DNA of 33,038 nucleotides, from assembly GCA_030950835.1 (NCBI GenBank), contig JAUZQU010000124.1:1-33038 (forward strand), in the 5' to 3' direction. The stretch's first letter is position 1. Each line of letters starts with the position of its first letter. Below, piece by piece: positions 6,613 to 16,800 of the stretch. The translations under genes and the position numbers were made by a program. This DNA is from Mariprofundaceae bacterium (GTDB lineage: Bacteria; Pseudomonadota; Zetaproteobacteria; Mariprofundales; Mariprofundaceae). The notes below the pieces were generated by a model that saw only the letters and a list, made by a program, of their open reading frames with translations, was not told the DNA's origin and did not search any database.

Positions 6613-9600
6613 TCACTTCGTGTAGTAGGGAACCGCAACCTGTGTACCATCTTTGATGGAGACAATCAAGTAACCAACGGGATTAGAAGGAAGGGCTGGT
6701 GCAGAACCGCCTCCCCCAACAGTCGTCTGCGTATCGAACGACGTAAGCGTCGATCCAACACGGGGATCTGAAAACATGAGAATAGGGTTAATCATCCAAA
6801 TGCGATCGGCTGCAACACTCGTCTGCATCTCAACTTTGTACCTTATCTTTCTCACAGCAGTCCTAATCAAACCCGTCCAGCCAGTCGTATTTCCAGATAC
6901 AATCCCATTCTCACTCAATGTCTCATACCCACCATCATTATACGTCGGTTCGTTTGTCCCCCACGTTGTACTCCCGTTTGTTTGATACGTGACCTTCACG
7001 GTAAAGATCTTCGTTCCCGTCCCAGCATTTTCTATGAGCTTTTCCGCATGAAACTCGGCTCTTCCTGTAAAATTTGAGCCAAGATCCATCAATGATTCAC
7101 TAGACTCCCAGGACGTAAGCGTTGTCACAATATCCTCATCCCACTTCTGCCCAGCACCATCCCACGTCGCCCCTGCGTCGTCCCACTTCGTCGCTGTGAC
7201 GGGACTGACGACAACGTCTGATATATCATTCTCTCTGTGCCTAAGATACGCGCTCGTAAATGCTCCTATCCCAACGTCATTGTGATCGAGAGTGTTCACA
7301 ACATCCGTTGAGCCAGACAACATAAAATCAACATATGAGAATGCCTGATTGAGATCACCTTGCAACGTGCTCACAAACTTGTCCGCTGTGATCGTCCCAC
7401 CGTATATCTTGGATGCATGCAAGTTGACAATTTTTGCATCAACAATAGCCGCATCCTGAATCTTCGTCTGTGTAATGGCAGCGTTTGCAATCTTTGCCTC
7501 CGTCACAGCCAAGTCAGCAATGGCAGCTTGGCCAACAGCCGCCGTAGCTATCTTTGCAGCAACGACAGCTCCGTCCGCGAGCTTCAAGTCATTAACAGCC
7601 TGATCTGCAAGATGAGAATTACCGACTTGCAATTGTCCAATCTTTGCGCTCGTAATGGCGGCATCCTTGATGTGAGCCGTATTAATAATGGCATTTCCAA
7701 TCTGCGATTCCTTCGTCAGCACAAAGTCAGCCGCTAGCATGTTGGACGTGAGAATGCCTTGATGAAGAGAGCTATTCCACAGCGGTTTCAGCGTGCCATT
7801 GTCATTCCAGGCTATGAGAAAATCGTTTCTCGTCAGCGACGGAAACGTCGTCGCTGACGTGGAAAGGGTCGTGTTCCCTTTCGTCCAGTAAATCCACCTG
7901 TCAGACGTATTCCCATCCGTAATGGAATAGGATGTCCCATCCAAGACAATCGTCATCCCGCTCCATGCCACAGATCCAGGAGAAGGCGAATCATCCGTCC
8001 ACGTCTCCCCCGTTAGCTCAACACGACCCGTATTGAGCTGAAGAGCAGAAATCGTGTCGTTCAGAGACTGGGGATCAACACCAACGGGCGTCGCTGTGAC
8101 TTCACTCGTAAAGATGAGATTCGAGATCGTTGCACCAAATGTGTCAAACGAAGCTACCTTAAAGTAATAGGCTTGGCCAATCAGCCCTGGAATATCTATG
8201 TGATTGTCTGTCCCTCGGTAGACCTCAGTGGCATCAGTTGGCGTGAAATTCGGCGTTGTTGAACGGTGAACAGAAAAACCTGCCAGATCAGGAATATCCA
8301 TGGGTCGGACAAAGGAAATGAGCACGCTAGTTTCACGAGCTTGAGCCGTTAGCCCGCTCGGGGGCAAGGGGACAGGATTAGAGACCGAAAGCTTAGCCTG
8401 AACGGGTGAGATCCCTCCGTGGATGTCACGAACAGCAACCGTGATGGTAAACTGCCGTGCAGGTGTACCATTTCCATCCTCGACATTCATGTCAAAGGTA
8501 TAGAGAAATTCGGGGTCTTTCAGATGGAGTGTACGACGCTCTGTCCCATCAGGGTTGAGAATACGAACTTCAAAATCCATGAAGTCGTCGTCAGCCGTAC
8601 AACCTGCTGGAATCCCGTCAATGTCAGCAGAAGGCTCATCAACATCAGCCCCGCAGGTCCGTGCCACGCGGTTCCATGCAAATAAGGCATGAGGCCCTTC
8701 AAAAATCCGGTTGTGCGGTGATGCAGACGTCCTGTCTTTATAATCCCTGAACAAGACAAGACCTGTCACGAGAGGAGGAGGTGTTGGAGCCTGCGGAATG
8801 ATTGTGACACGGGGAGAAAGCATAAGACCAGAACGCACGCCGGTGATGCTCACGCTCTGGGCAATGTACACGTACAAAACACCGGCTTGCCTGTCGGGAT
8901 CGTGCCAGATGGTGTTTGACGTGTTCCCGATAAAATTAAACGTTAACCCACCATCATTTGAACGATAGAGGTCAACGCTGGCAAAATTCGGGTCCTCAGG
9001 TTTCACCCACGAGAGAACAACTTCTCGGTTTCTCCCACCAAGCGAGATAGCTGTGAACTCCTCGACAAATGGAGGAATGACACCGCCAGGAAGCTGTGGT
9101 CTGTTACGCGAAAAGTCTTCCTGCGGAACGGCATCAACAAGCACATTGTCATTGTACTCGATTAATGTAACCTTGCACGTTCCGTCAGGTGTCTTGGAGA
9201 TGCTCATAATACGGTAATCCTTCACCGACGCAGCCTTGACACCGATAATGACAACATCTCCAGCCTGCGGTGTCTCAGCAAATGATGCCGTCGATACAAT
9301 CGTTACCGTATCCGTCTCGCCCGTTACAGGATCAAGGTCATGCGTTTCAATCGTCCCTGTTGCACTATGCCTGAGAATCATCTCGTACGTGTTTGACCCG
9401 CTAAATGACACAGGCATGTCGAGATGAACCGTACGAGGAGAGGTAAAGGCCCTGACCTTGACCCCTTCGGCTTGCTCTGCCGCTCCCCACTTGGTGTAGT
9501 AGCTCTGTACGCCGATACGATCGAAGACCTCTGCACCAAGCAGGTCCCAGCCGCACGTGGCCTCGGCCGTACTCTTGATGTACTTGATAAAATTCAGTTC

Positions 9601-12045
9601 CTTCCGCGCACGGCGCTCAACCTGGCTCCGCCGGCTCACCCCAATCATATTCACCTGCTTGACTGTGAGATGAGGCTGCGTGGATGACACAGCTTGCTGG
9701 TCTTCAACGGGTAGTGTCACAAGCTGGAATTGCTCAAGCCGATCAGCATACTGTAAGTTGAGCGCATTAAATTGCTGGCCGAGACTCAAAAATCCCCCTT
9801 TGAATGATGACAGGCCTCCCTCTGCCACCGTTGTTGATGACGTCAGAATGTTTGACCGCTGCACAGGACGATCAACTTTCACCTGATAAACACTTCCCGC
9901 GTTGATGAGAGCACCTTGAAAGGTGTTTGCCATCTCCGCCAAGATGTCCCACACCTTCCTTTGGTTGTCTACGACACGATCCTGCTCAAATCTTCGTTCC
10001 TTGATCGACCCGTCAGACTTCACATTCACAAGCTCATCGCAAAACTTGGCTTCGGTCTTGAATTGCTCAATATCGAGGTCTTTCTGGGGATCAAGAAATG
10101 CTCCCGCTCCGTACCGCGTGTTTGTCAGCAAGTCATAGACGTGCCAGACAGGATTCGAGGTCCATTGGTAGATATACTGACCGGTATCGACGGCCACGGC
10201 ATCATCACTGAACCGCTTGTATGTTCCTTGTACAGGATCCCAGTAGCAGTCGGAGTACTCGATCGTAGCATTGTTCACTTGAAGATGAGGAACCTTGCAG
10301 AGTTTGCCTTTCGCAAGGGCGTTAATCGTCGGGAGTGCCCCGCTCACTTGCTCATTTGCCAGAACACGGACAGCAAGAAGCGCCGTGTTAGGATAGGAAA
10401 GGCGCATGTCCGTAACGAGCACCATCTCCTGGAAGTCAACGTCAGAAAATTTCTTCGATCCTTTGTGATCTTCCGTCATGCGTGTCACACGAATGTCATA
10501 TTTCTCCTGTGGTGTACCGAGACGAGACTGCGGGATATAGACGCGCTTTTTGAGACGTGCCCTCCTTTTGTCAGTAAAGGTCACCTCATTAAAGAACGTC
10601 CACGTGACGTCTGTCGTCTTCTTAAACTCGATCTTGATCTTGACAGAGAGATCGGTGAACCTCCCATCGTTTTCAACCTTAAATAAGCCTTGCGGGAAGA
10701 AAAAGACCAGTTCAACAGAATCAACCGGTGAGTTCGTCGTGACAGTCACGGGCGTGTTAAACACAAGACCTGATCCAACAGGCTGCACAGTACGAACGTC
10801 CTGAAACTCTTCGATAACCGATTGCACATCTTTTCCTGTCCGCTGCTCGACGAAGATCTGGTGAAAGTTCGCAATCGGCTGGTTGTTCACCAAGTAGTTC
10901 GAGAGATAGCCAATCTCTCCTTCTCCCACGGCAAGCAGAATCAATGCCTCCTCAGGCTCATCAGGAAATGTGTACTCAACCTTCTGGGTCGTAGAAGACG
11001 TAAATACCCACTGCTTGACCGTGCCGATTCCAGCTTCGTGCGTCAGCTTGAGCCTCCAATCGGCCACCGATGCCGTCGTCAAGCCTTGCACACCCGAGCC
11101 ACTAATTGTGATAGTCGCCGTGTTTTTCTTCTGCTCCTGCTGCGTGGTCTTTCCAAACACCCGTGCCCAGTTAAAATTCACCGTCGGGAGCGCAGAGTAC
11201 TTGTAGTGATAGTGTAGCGATACGCCAAGATCGTACTGTGTCTGCGCCAGATTCCATTCCGTAAACGAAGTCGGTTCGTTATTCTGCACGTCTCCCCATC
11301 CCAGAAACGTCCACGTAGAATCCGTCTTCTTCTTGTACCAGAATCCCCAATTTCCAAGGACCGGCTGATCAAATGATGCAATAAATGTCGCCTCAAACCC
11401 TGTAATGTCCTCATCAATCGAAACAACAAACCGCGTCACATTATCCGTACCAGTTTGCGTGCCCTGACCAGTTACAGAAACAGGCCGTGTCCAATTGCCT
11501 CCAAAGCCCCGTGGACGTGTAAATACGGCAATGACCGATCCTCCGACGATGTGAGTCCCGTAAATTGGAGGAATGAGTGCTCCCTGCCCCTGCGTGTTTG
11601 AAATAGGTCCGAATGTGTACGTCCGAGTCTCATCCTCCTGGGCAAGGCCAAAGCTTGGTAGCTTAAACGGGAAGAGCAAGTCGATCATCCCGCCAACAAC
11701 CAGACCAATCCCCGTAGCAATAAGCGCCTTACCAAAAATCGCTCCTATTCCGCTCGTATAGTATGTCAGCGTTAAACCAATAGCGATTAACGCTGCCCCA
11801 GCAAGAATCTTAAAGACGGCCTTCTTCGCCTCAGACAAGGCCTTAAAGACAAGAGCCGGAGGATGAGACCACCTCCGTACGAAGAAATGAAGAGGATCGT
11901 CATCACGAACAGGAGAAGAATCAACTTTTACCGGAAGGACAATCGTCGTCCACGGATTGATCTCCTTGATATACGGAAAGGATGAGAATTCCTGTTCCGT
12001 GAGAACCTCAATGTCATCAAGCGTAAACGTCTTCATGGTACCCAC
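6613..12045 (-). CDS. Tail tip attachment protein (lambda gpJ-like), with a gpI-like hydrophobic N-terminal segment, Fn3-like domains and a C-terminal repeat region
   Basis: 1810 aa. YTFGPISNTQGQGALIPPIYGTHIVGGSVI, NPVWHVYDLLTNTRYGAG, Fn3-like repeats (PQAPTPPPLVTGLVL..., PVPLPPSGLTAQ...) and AAIxxAKI repeats. Position follows the gpK-like gene. Confidence 0.93.
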   Translation of the reverse strand: MGTMKTFTLDDIEVLTEQEFSSFPYIKEINPWTTIVLPVKVDSSPVRDDDPLHFFVRRWSHPPALVFKALSEAKKAVFKILAGAALIAIGLTLTYYTSGIGAIFGKALIATGIGLVVGGMIDLLFPFKLPSFGLAQEDETRTYTFGPISNTQGQGALIPPIYGTHIVGGSVIAVFTRPRGFGGNWTRPVSVTGQGTQTGTDNVTRFVVSIDEDITGFEATFIASFDQPVLGNWGFWYKKKTDSTWTFLGWGDVQNNEPTSFTEWNLAQTQYDLGVSLHYHYKYSALPTVNFNWARVFGKTTQQEQKKNTATITISGSGVQGLTTASVADWRLKLTHEAGIGTVKQWVFTSSTTQKVEYTFPDEPEEALILLAVGEGEIGYLSNYLVNNQPIANFHQIFVEQRTGKDVQSVIEEFQDVRTVQPVGSGLVFNTPVTVTTNSPVDSVELVFFFPQGLFKVENDGRFTDLSVKIKIEFKKTTDVTWTFFNEVTFTDKRRARLKKRVYIPQSRLGTPQEKYDIRVTRMTEDHKGSKKFSDVDFQEMVLVTDMRLSYPNTALLAVRVLANEQVSGALPTINALAKGKLCKVPHLQVNNATIEYSDCYWDPVQGTYKRFSDDAVAVDTGQYIYQWTSNPVWHVYDLLTNTRYGAGAFLDPQKDLDIEQFKTEAKFCDELVNVKSDGSIKERRFEQDRVVDNQRKVWDILAEMANTFQGALINAGSVYQVKVDRPVQRSNILTSSTTVAEGGLSSFKGGFLSLGQQFNALNLQYADRLEQFQLVTLPVEDQQAVSSTQPHLTVKQVNMIGVSRRSQVERRARKELNFIKYIKSTAEATCGWDLLGAEVFDRIGVQSYYTKWGAAEQAEGVKVRAFTSPRTVHLDMPVSFSGSNTYEMILRHSATGTIETHDLDPVTGETDTVTIVSTASFAETPQAGDVVIIGVKAASVKDYRIMSISKTPDGTCKVTLIEYNDNVLVDAVPQEDFSRNRPQLPGGVIPPFVEEFTAISLGGRNREVVLSWVKPEDPNFASVDLYRSNDGGLTFNFIGNTSNTIWHDPDRQAGVLYVYIAQSVSITGVRSGLMLSPRVTIIPQAPTPPPLVTGLVLFRDYKDRTSASPHNRIFEGPHALFAWNRVARTCGADVDEPSADIDGIPAGCTADDDFMDFEVRILNPDGTERRTLHLKDPEFLYTFDMNVEDGNGTPARQFTITVAVRDIHGGISPVQAKLSVSNPVPLPPSGLTAQARETSVLISFVRPMDIPDLAGFSVHRSTTPNFTPTDATEVYRGTDNHIDIPGLIGQAYYFKVASFDTFGATISNLIFTSEVTATPVGVDPQSLNDTISALQLNTGRVELTGETWTDDSPSPGSVAWSGMTIVLDGTSYSITDGNTSDRWIYWTKGNTTLSTSATTFPSLTRNDFLIAWNDNGTLKPLWNSSLHQGILTSNMLAADFVLTKESQIGNAIINTAHIKDAAITSAKIGQLQVGNSHLADQAVNDLKLADGAVVAAKIATAAVGQAAIADLAVTEAKIANAAITQTKIQDAAIVDAKIVNLHASKIYGGTITADKFVSTLQGDLNQAFSYVDFMLSGSTDVVNTLDHNDVGIGAFTSAYLRHRENDISDVVVSPVTATKWDDAGATWDGAGQKWDEDIVTTLTSWESSESLMDLGSNFTGRAEFHAEKLIENAGTGTKIFTVKVTYQTNGSTTWGTNEPTYNDGGYETLSENGIVSGNTTGWTGLIRTAVRKIRYKVEMQTSVAADRIWMINPILMFSDPRVGSTLTSFDTQTTVGGGGSAPALPSNPVGYLIVSIKDGTQVAVPYYTK

Positions 12046-12515
12046 TCAATCCCTTCAAATCTCACACCAAAACTCTTTCGCGAGTTGTAACGATTTAACG
12101 AAGAGAGAATCACCTTGTTTGGACCAACACCATTCATTCCGGCGGAAGCATGCAAGAGCTTATCTCCAGGGAGAACAAGTGCAGCGTGCGTCAGTCTGCG
12201 GTCAATCCACCCAACCGTATCAAAATGCGTCACTGGAGCATCAGGAGATAAAACAGAGACGGAAAGCCCATGTTCACGTGCCACAGACTCCACCAAACTC
12301 TGGGCGACGTTCCACCGATCGTCATCCGTATACAATCCGTCAAAGATGTGCGGGTCAAGAAATGAAATGTCGATCCCCATACGCTTATAGACGTAAAGCA
12401 CAACACCTAAGCAATCAAACCCAGGGTGCTCAGGCGTTCCCCTCCCTCCGATACAAAACGGTTGGCCTATGATCTCATCTGCTACAGCCTTGAGGTCACG
12501 AAGGCTCAACTTCAT
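12033..12515 (-). CDS. NlpC/P60-family peptidase, tail tip assembly protein (gpK-like)
   Basis: HPGFDCLGVVLYVYKRMG (catalytic Cys) and THAALVLPGDKLLHAS (catalytic His). The likely start is the ATG at 12515 in a TGATG overlap with the upstream gene; the ORF track extends to 12599. Confidence 0.88.
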   Translation of the reverse strand: MKLSLRDLKAVADEIIGQPFCIGGRGTPEHPGFDCLGVVLYVYKRMGIDISFLDPHIFDGLYTDDDRWNVAQSLVESVAREHGLSVSVLSPDAPVTHFDTVGWIDRRLTHAALVLPGDKLLHASAGMNGVGPNKVILSSLNRYNSRKSFGVRFEGIEWVP

Positions 12516-13207
12516 CAGCTCACCGTGTTTAAGATAACGCGATGATCCGTCACACCAGGAAACGCCCCAAATCTCTCCGTGTTGGCATGTGCCTTGCATC
12601 CATTGCTTGTATCATTCAAAATCTTTGAGCATGTGTTACCAGAGGAATCTCCTGGCGTGGAGAGAACAAATCCTGATGGTTGCGAGTAGGTGAAGGGTTC
12701 GGTCGTCGAGCGTATCCAACAGCCTTCACCTTTGTATGTATGCATACAGCGAGGGCGGGTGATACGACGGATCGGGACCTTGATGAGCGTTTCATCAAGG
12801 CGCGTGGCCAAATCAAGCGTGACTGTTAAGCTATCAAATGACGAGGAAAACACCACATACTGAAAGTCCATGCGCGCCGTCGGATCATTCAGCAAGTTGG
12901 CGTTCACGATCGTGATGAGACAGTTCTGCCCGACAAGACCGTTGTACTGCTCAATGTAATCCTGGAAAAGCCCGTTTGGCGATGCAAAGACAAGACGGGT
13001 GTCCGATATTCTCCCTTCCGCTGTTTGCTCAATGGCCTCAACACGAAAGGCGAAGGCTGTGTACGTCTGGCCATCAAACACGACATCTTCTGGATACTGA
13101 GCAACCCTGACAACAGTCGTCGCGTCAAGATGCTGCTCGACAAGATAGATCCACGGGCCTTGTTCGGTTTTATGAACTTCAGGAACAAACGGGGTTGGTA
13201 GCGCCAT
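12515..13207 (-). CDS. Minor tail protein, lambda gpL-like with four C-terminal cysteines
   Basis: 230 aa, between the DUF2460-like and NlpC/P60 genes. PRCMHTYKGEGCWI...NTCSKILNDTSNGCKAH. Confidence 0.8.
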   Translation of the reverse strand: MALPTPFVPEVHKTEQGPWIYLVEQHLDATTVVRVAQYPEDVVFDGQTYTAFAFRVEAIEQTAEGRISDTRLVFASPNGLFQDYIEQYNGLVGQNCLITIVNANLLNDPTARMDFQYVVFSSSFDSLTVTLDLATRLDETLIKVPIRRITRPRCMHTYKGEGCWIRSTTEPFTYSQPSGFVLSTPGDSSGNTCSKILNDTSNGCKAHANTERFGAFPGVTDHRVILNTVS

Positions 13208-13800
13208 TAGCTCCGTACTCCTTTGAATGTGACTTCACTAGAAATATGAGCCTTTCCCGCAATAATCTCACGATTCAAGGAGTCGCTCGAAAAGCGCACA
13301 AGATACCCAACGTAGACAAAATCGTTCGTGTTGTAGAATGTGTTCAATGCAGAGGCAAGCGTAATCGACGTCGCCGTCAATCCAGCCACGCGCACGCTCT
13401 CCATCACCCACGATGACACGCTTGTTCTTCTTCCTACGACAATCAAATTACCAATGCTCGTAGCCGATGTCGTAAATCTTGCCGTATTGGTCACTTCCAG
13501 CGTGGTTCCAGGAGGAGAATAATCCGCCGTTAATTGAGCATCATAGGCCCATGACGGGACGGTAAACGACTCAAATGCCCCCTTCCTTGCGTCATAAAAT
13601 GCCAAGAGATCGTCAAGCTCCCCATTCTCAAACGCTTGCTTGAAGTCAAACGTCAGATCAACAAGAGGAATCGACCACACCGTTCTCCGCTGCTCATGCC
13701 CAGAATCCATTTGCTGCACGTCTGTGCGCCAATTCACCGTTTTTTGTATGCGCACGTTATCGGGCTGGATGGAAAGAACGATTGACTCTCCCATGATCAC
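13207..13800 (-). CDS. Distal tail protein, DUF2460-like (gpM-like position)
   Basis: 197 aa. DFKQAFENGELDDLLAFYDARKGAFESFTVPSW resembles the FFxxRxGxxxxFxxxD region of DUF2460; synteny agrees. Confidence 0.7.
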   Translation of the reverse strand: MIMGESIVLSIQPDNVRIQKTVNWRTDVQQMDSGHEQRRTVWSIPLVDLTFDFKQAFENGELDDLLAFYDARKGAFESFTVPSWAYDAQLTADYSPPGTTLEVTNTARFTTSATSIGNLIVVGRRTSVSSWVMESVRVAGLTATSITLASALNTFYNTNDFVYVGYLVRFSSDSLNREIIAGKAHISSEVTFKGVRS

Positions 13801-16800
13801 CTCATCAGCACACGTCTCATTTGGCCATTCATTTTCACATCACGCGATACAATATTCACGACGGCATCTGGATTTTGAGCGAGGAACCTCCTGATTTCGT
13901 CAGGATCACTGAGGTTCACAATCGTCACACCCTTCTTGTCTCTCTCCGTTCCTACCGCAACGGGAACTGGTTGCCTTCCATCGTTTATCTCCTCCATCGT
14001 TTTGAGACCAAACTTCTCGACCGCCTTCCTCTTCATGACAAACTCGCCAGGCTCTAACAGACTAGGAACGCGATCACCAAAAATGCGTCTGCCGCGCACC
14101 AAGCCGCCGCGCTGAAAGAACTCTCCCTCTGGAAGGGATAACGAGCTGCCGGTTATATCAGCATTCGCATTTCCTTCCGTTGCCGAAGCTTCGGAACCTC
14201 CCTCGCCACCACCAAACATCCCTCCGATAATACTCGCCCCAAACGAAGCAAGGAGCTTAAAGATACCCTTCGTCACAAGAGATGCTGCTGTCTGTGCTGC
14301 GATGACCTCTATCGAACGCATCACACTCCGGAAGAAGTCTTTCATTGACGTGACACGTCCCTCAAAGACATCAAAGAAAAACTGAGCAAAGGACTGCTGC
14401 ATCTGACGCGCCGTCTCATCCGCAAGCGTGCGCATGAGACCGAAAGTCGTCACCGTCTGGTCACTGAACCTCTCAAGCTCGTCAAAGAAATCAAAAAGAA
14501 CGCCACCTTTTAACGCCGCGCGCGTCTTTTCAATCTCAGCTCTGACACGCTTTCGCTGCTCCCTCGTCAGCTCGCTCTCTCCCCCCTCAAGCTCCAGCTG
14601 CTTCTCCTCCGCTTTCAGAAACTCAAGCCGAGCCTTAAGACGATCCTCCCTGCTTGCGCCTTCTTCCTCAAGACGACGAAGGCGCTCCTCCGCAACTTGC
14701 ACACGGCGTGTGGCAATCTCTGATTCAGCCTGCCGCTGTATATCGGCTGTCTCCTTGGTCAGTGCCTTAATGCGATCTTCAACAGCCAGGCGTCGCTCTG
14801 AAATAGATAAGACGGCCTGATGGGCTTCCGTCAGTCCCGAAACGAGCTGGGCTTCCTCTTCAATAGCCGACGCAAAACGTGATTGAAGTGTGAGCAGCTC
14901 CTCTTGCAGAGCTTTCTTCCGTTCAAGATCGCCTTCGCCGACTTGTTGGATCTCTCGCTCCTTCCGCGCAATCTCCTCAGCGATAGAAGCTTGACGCGCA
15001 CGCACACGCTCAACGGAACGGGCACGGCGTTCAATCAGTTCACCGAGGAACTCCACACGCTCCTGAAGCTGTTGAGAGAACCTCGTCAGCTCGTCAATAG
15101 CTGACCTCGAAGACTGCGCAAACATCTTTGGAAGTGCCGCAATCTGCTCAATGGATAACCGGTCAGCCTCAGCAAGACGCTCACGGACGCGATCCATATT
15201 CTCGGCAACTTCCCGCAGACGACGCTCAACGCGGCTTGATTGCGCATCAAGAAGCCGCATGGCATCAGCGGATGCCTCGGAAATCCCTCCTAGCGAGAGC
15301 TGGATCTGCCGAATGACTGCGTCAAGATCGCGCAACCGCTCTTCAGCACGCGAAACTTGCTCCTTAGAAACGAAGACACGGCCAGGTACCTCCTCTTGTC
15401 CTCGCACAGCACCTTGAACGGTCGATAACTCGGTCTGCACGGCAAGCTTCGATTGCGCTTCAAATCCCCTGCGGAGCTGCTCGAGTGCCTGAAGCGCTTG
15501 CTGCCTAGCCTCATGAAGAATGCGAATGGCGCGTGACTTTCCCTCCTCCTGAATCCTGACAATTTCTTCCATCGCGCGTGCCTCGTCCTCAATATCCTGC
15601 GAACGAAGCTCCCGAAGCCGATCAACCGTTTCCTGCGTCGCCTGAACAATACGCGATGACGCATCAACAGACAGGCGTACAATACGATCAAGAGACGAGT
15701 TAATCTCCTGCCCAATGGCATCAGCCGTTCGCCTTCCAAGATCCGTTAGAATCGCCTCCTGCCGCTGGGCCTGCGCCTTTAAGAACTCATGCCGTTGCTT
15801 CTCAAAGTCTTCAAGTTGCGTCTGGATGGTACGGAGCGAGTCCTCAAGCTGACGTTCCTGATCACGAAGAGCTTTCCGCGTCTGTTCATCTGAGACAACA
15901 CGCAAGCGCTGCCGCGTTTCGGCCAGGCGCGTTTCAACATCCTGAAGCTGCCTCCGTAACGCCGTCTCCATGGGTTCGACAGCACGCTCGAACTCCTGCA
16001 TCAGCCTCTTTGTCTCTTCAAAGTTCTCACGCTGTGCCCTCTTAAACTCAATACGGAATCTCTCAACAATGGCTTGGATGGGCTGTGAGAGAGCTGTAAA
16101 CGCGGCTTTTGACTCAGCCACAAAATCAGATACCGCACGACGGACATCACGTCTAAATGCCTGCGTCAGAGAAACCTCTTGCTCGCGCATGGCATCCAAA
16201 AGCCGGCCGAGATTGGCTAGCTCAGCACGACTTTCAACCATGAAGGCTTCACGCTGATCACGAAGCTTTCTCAGTTCCTCTTCAATCTCAACACGTGTCC
16301 TCTCATCAGCCTCCTTCAACTGAAGCTCAAGGAGACGTTCCTGCGCACGGAAGGAAGCTTGTTGAAGCCTCACAATCTCACGCATGCGCTGTTCTTGCTG
16401 TTCGAGAGCTTGTACTTGGCGCCGAACAGCTTCGAGCGTCCGTATGGCAGGAGAGACATCATTAATCTCTTCATGAATTTGTGCAATCTGCTCCATGACG
16501 GATTGACGTGCACGGAGCAGTTCTAACTCTCTTCTTGCAACAATCAACCGCCGTTCCGCTTGCAACGCCTCTCTGTTGAGCTTCGCAAACTCATCAGCTT
16601 GCTCCTTGACGGCATCAGTTTGCCCCTCAATGAGTGCTGTGATTTCACTGAGCCGACGCTCAACCTCTGCGATTTGCTGCGCCAGCTCGTTAATGGCCTG
16701 CTGCCTACGCTCCAACGCTTGAATGCCACCAATGCCAAAAAATTCCCCAAGCGCGCCTACAGCCTTGCCAAGGAGACCAGCTGCCTGACGAGAGGCTTCA

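Noticed and set aside
7360-7737. 125-aa plus-strand ORF with internal repeats
   Set aside because: It is the complement of the AAI-x-x-AKI repeat region of the gpJ-like protein; its repetitiveness is inherited.
9916-10686. 256-aa plus-strand ORF
   Set aside because: Antisense to the gpJ-like gene, with no family signature.
15290-15739. 149-aa minus-strand ORF
   Set aside because: Out-of-frame ORF inside the tape measure coding sequence; Arg-rich shadow frame.
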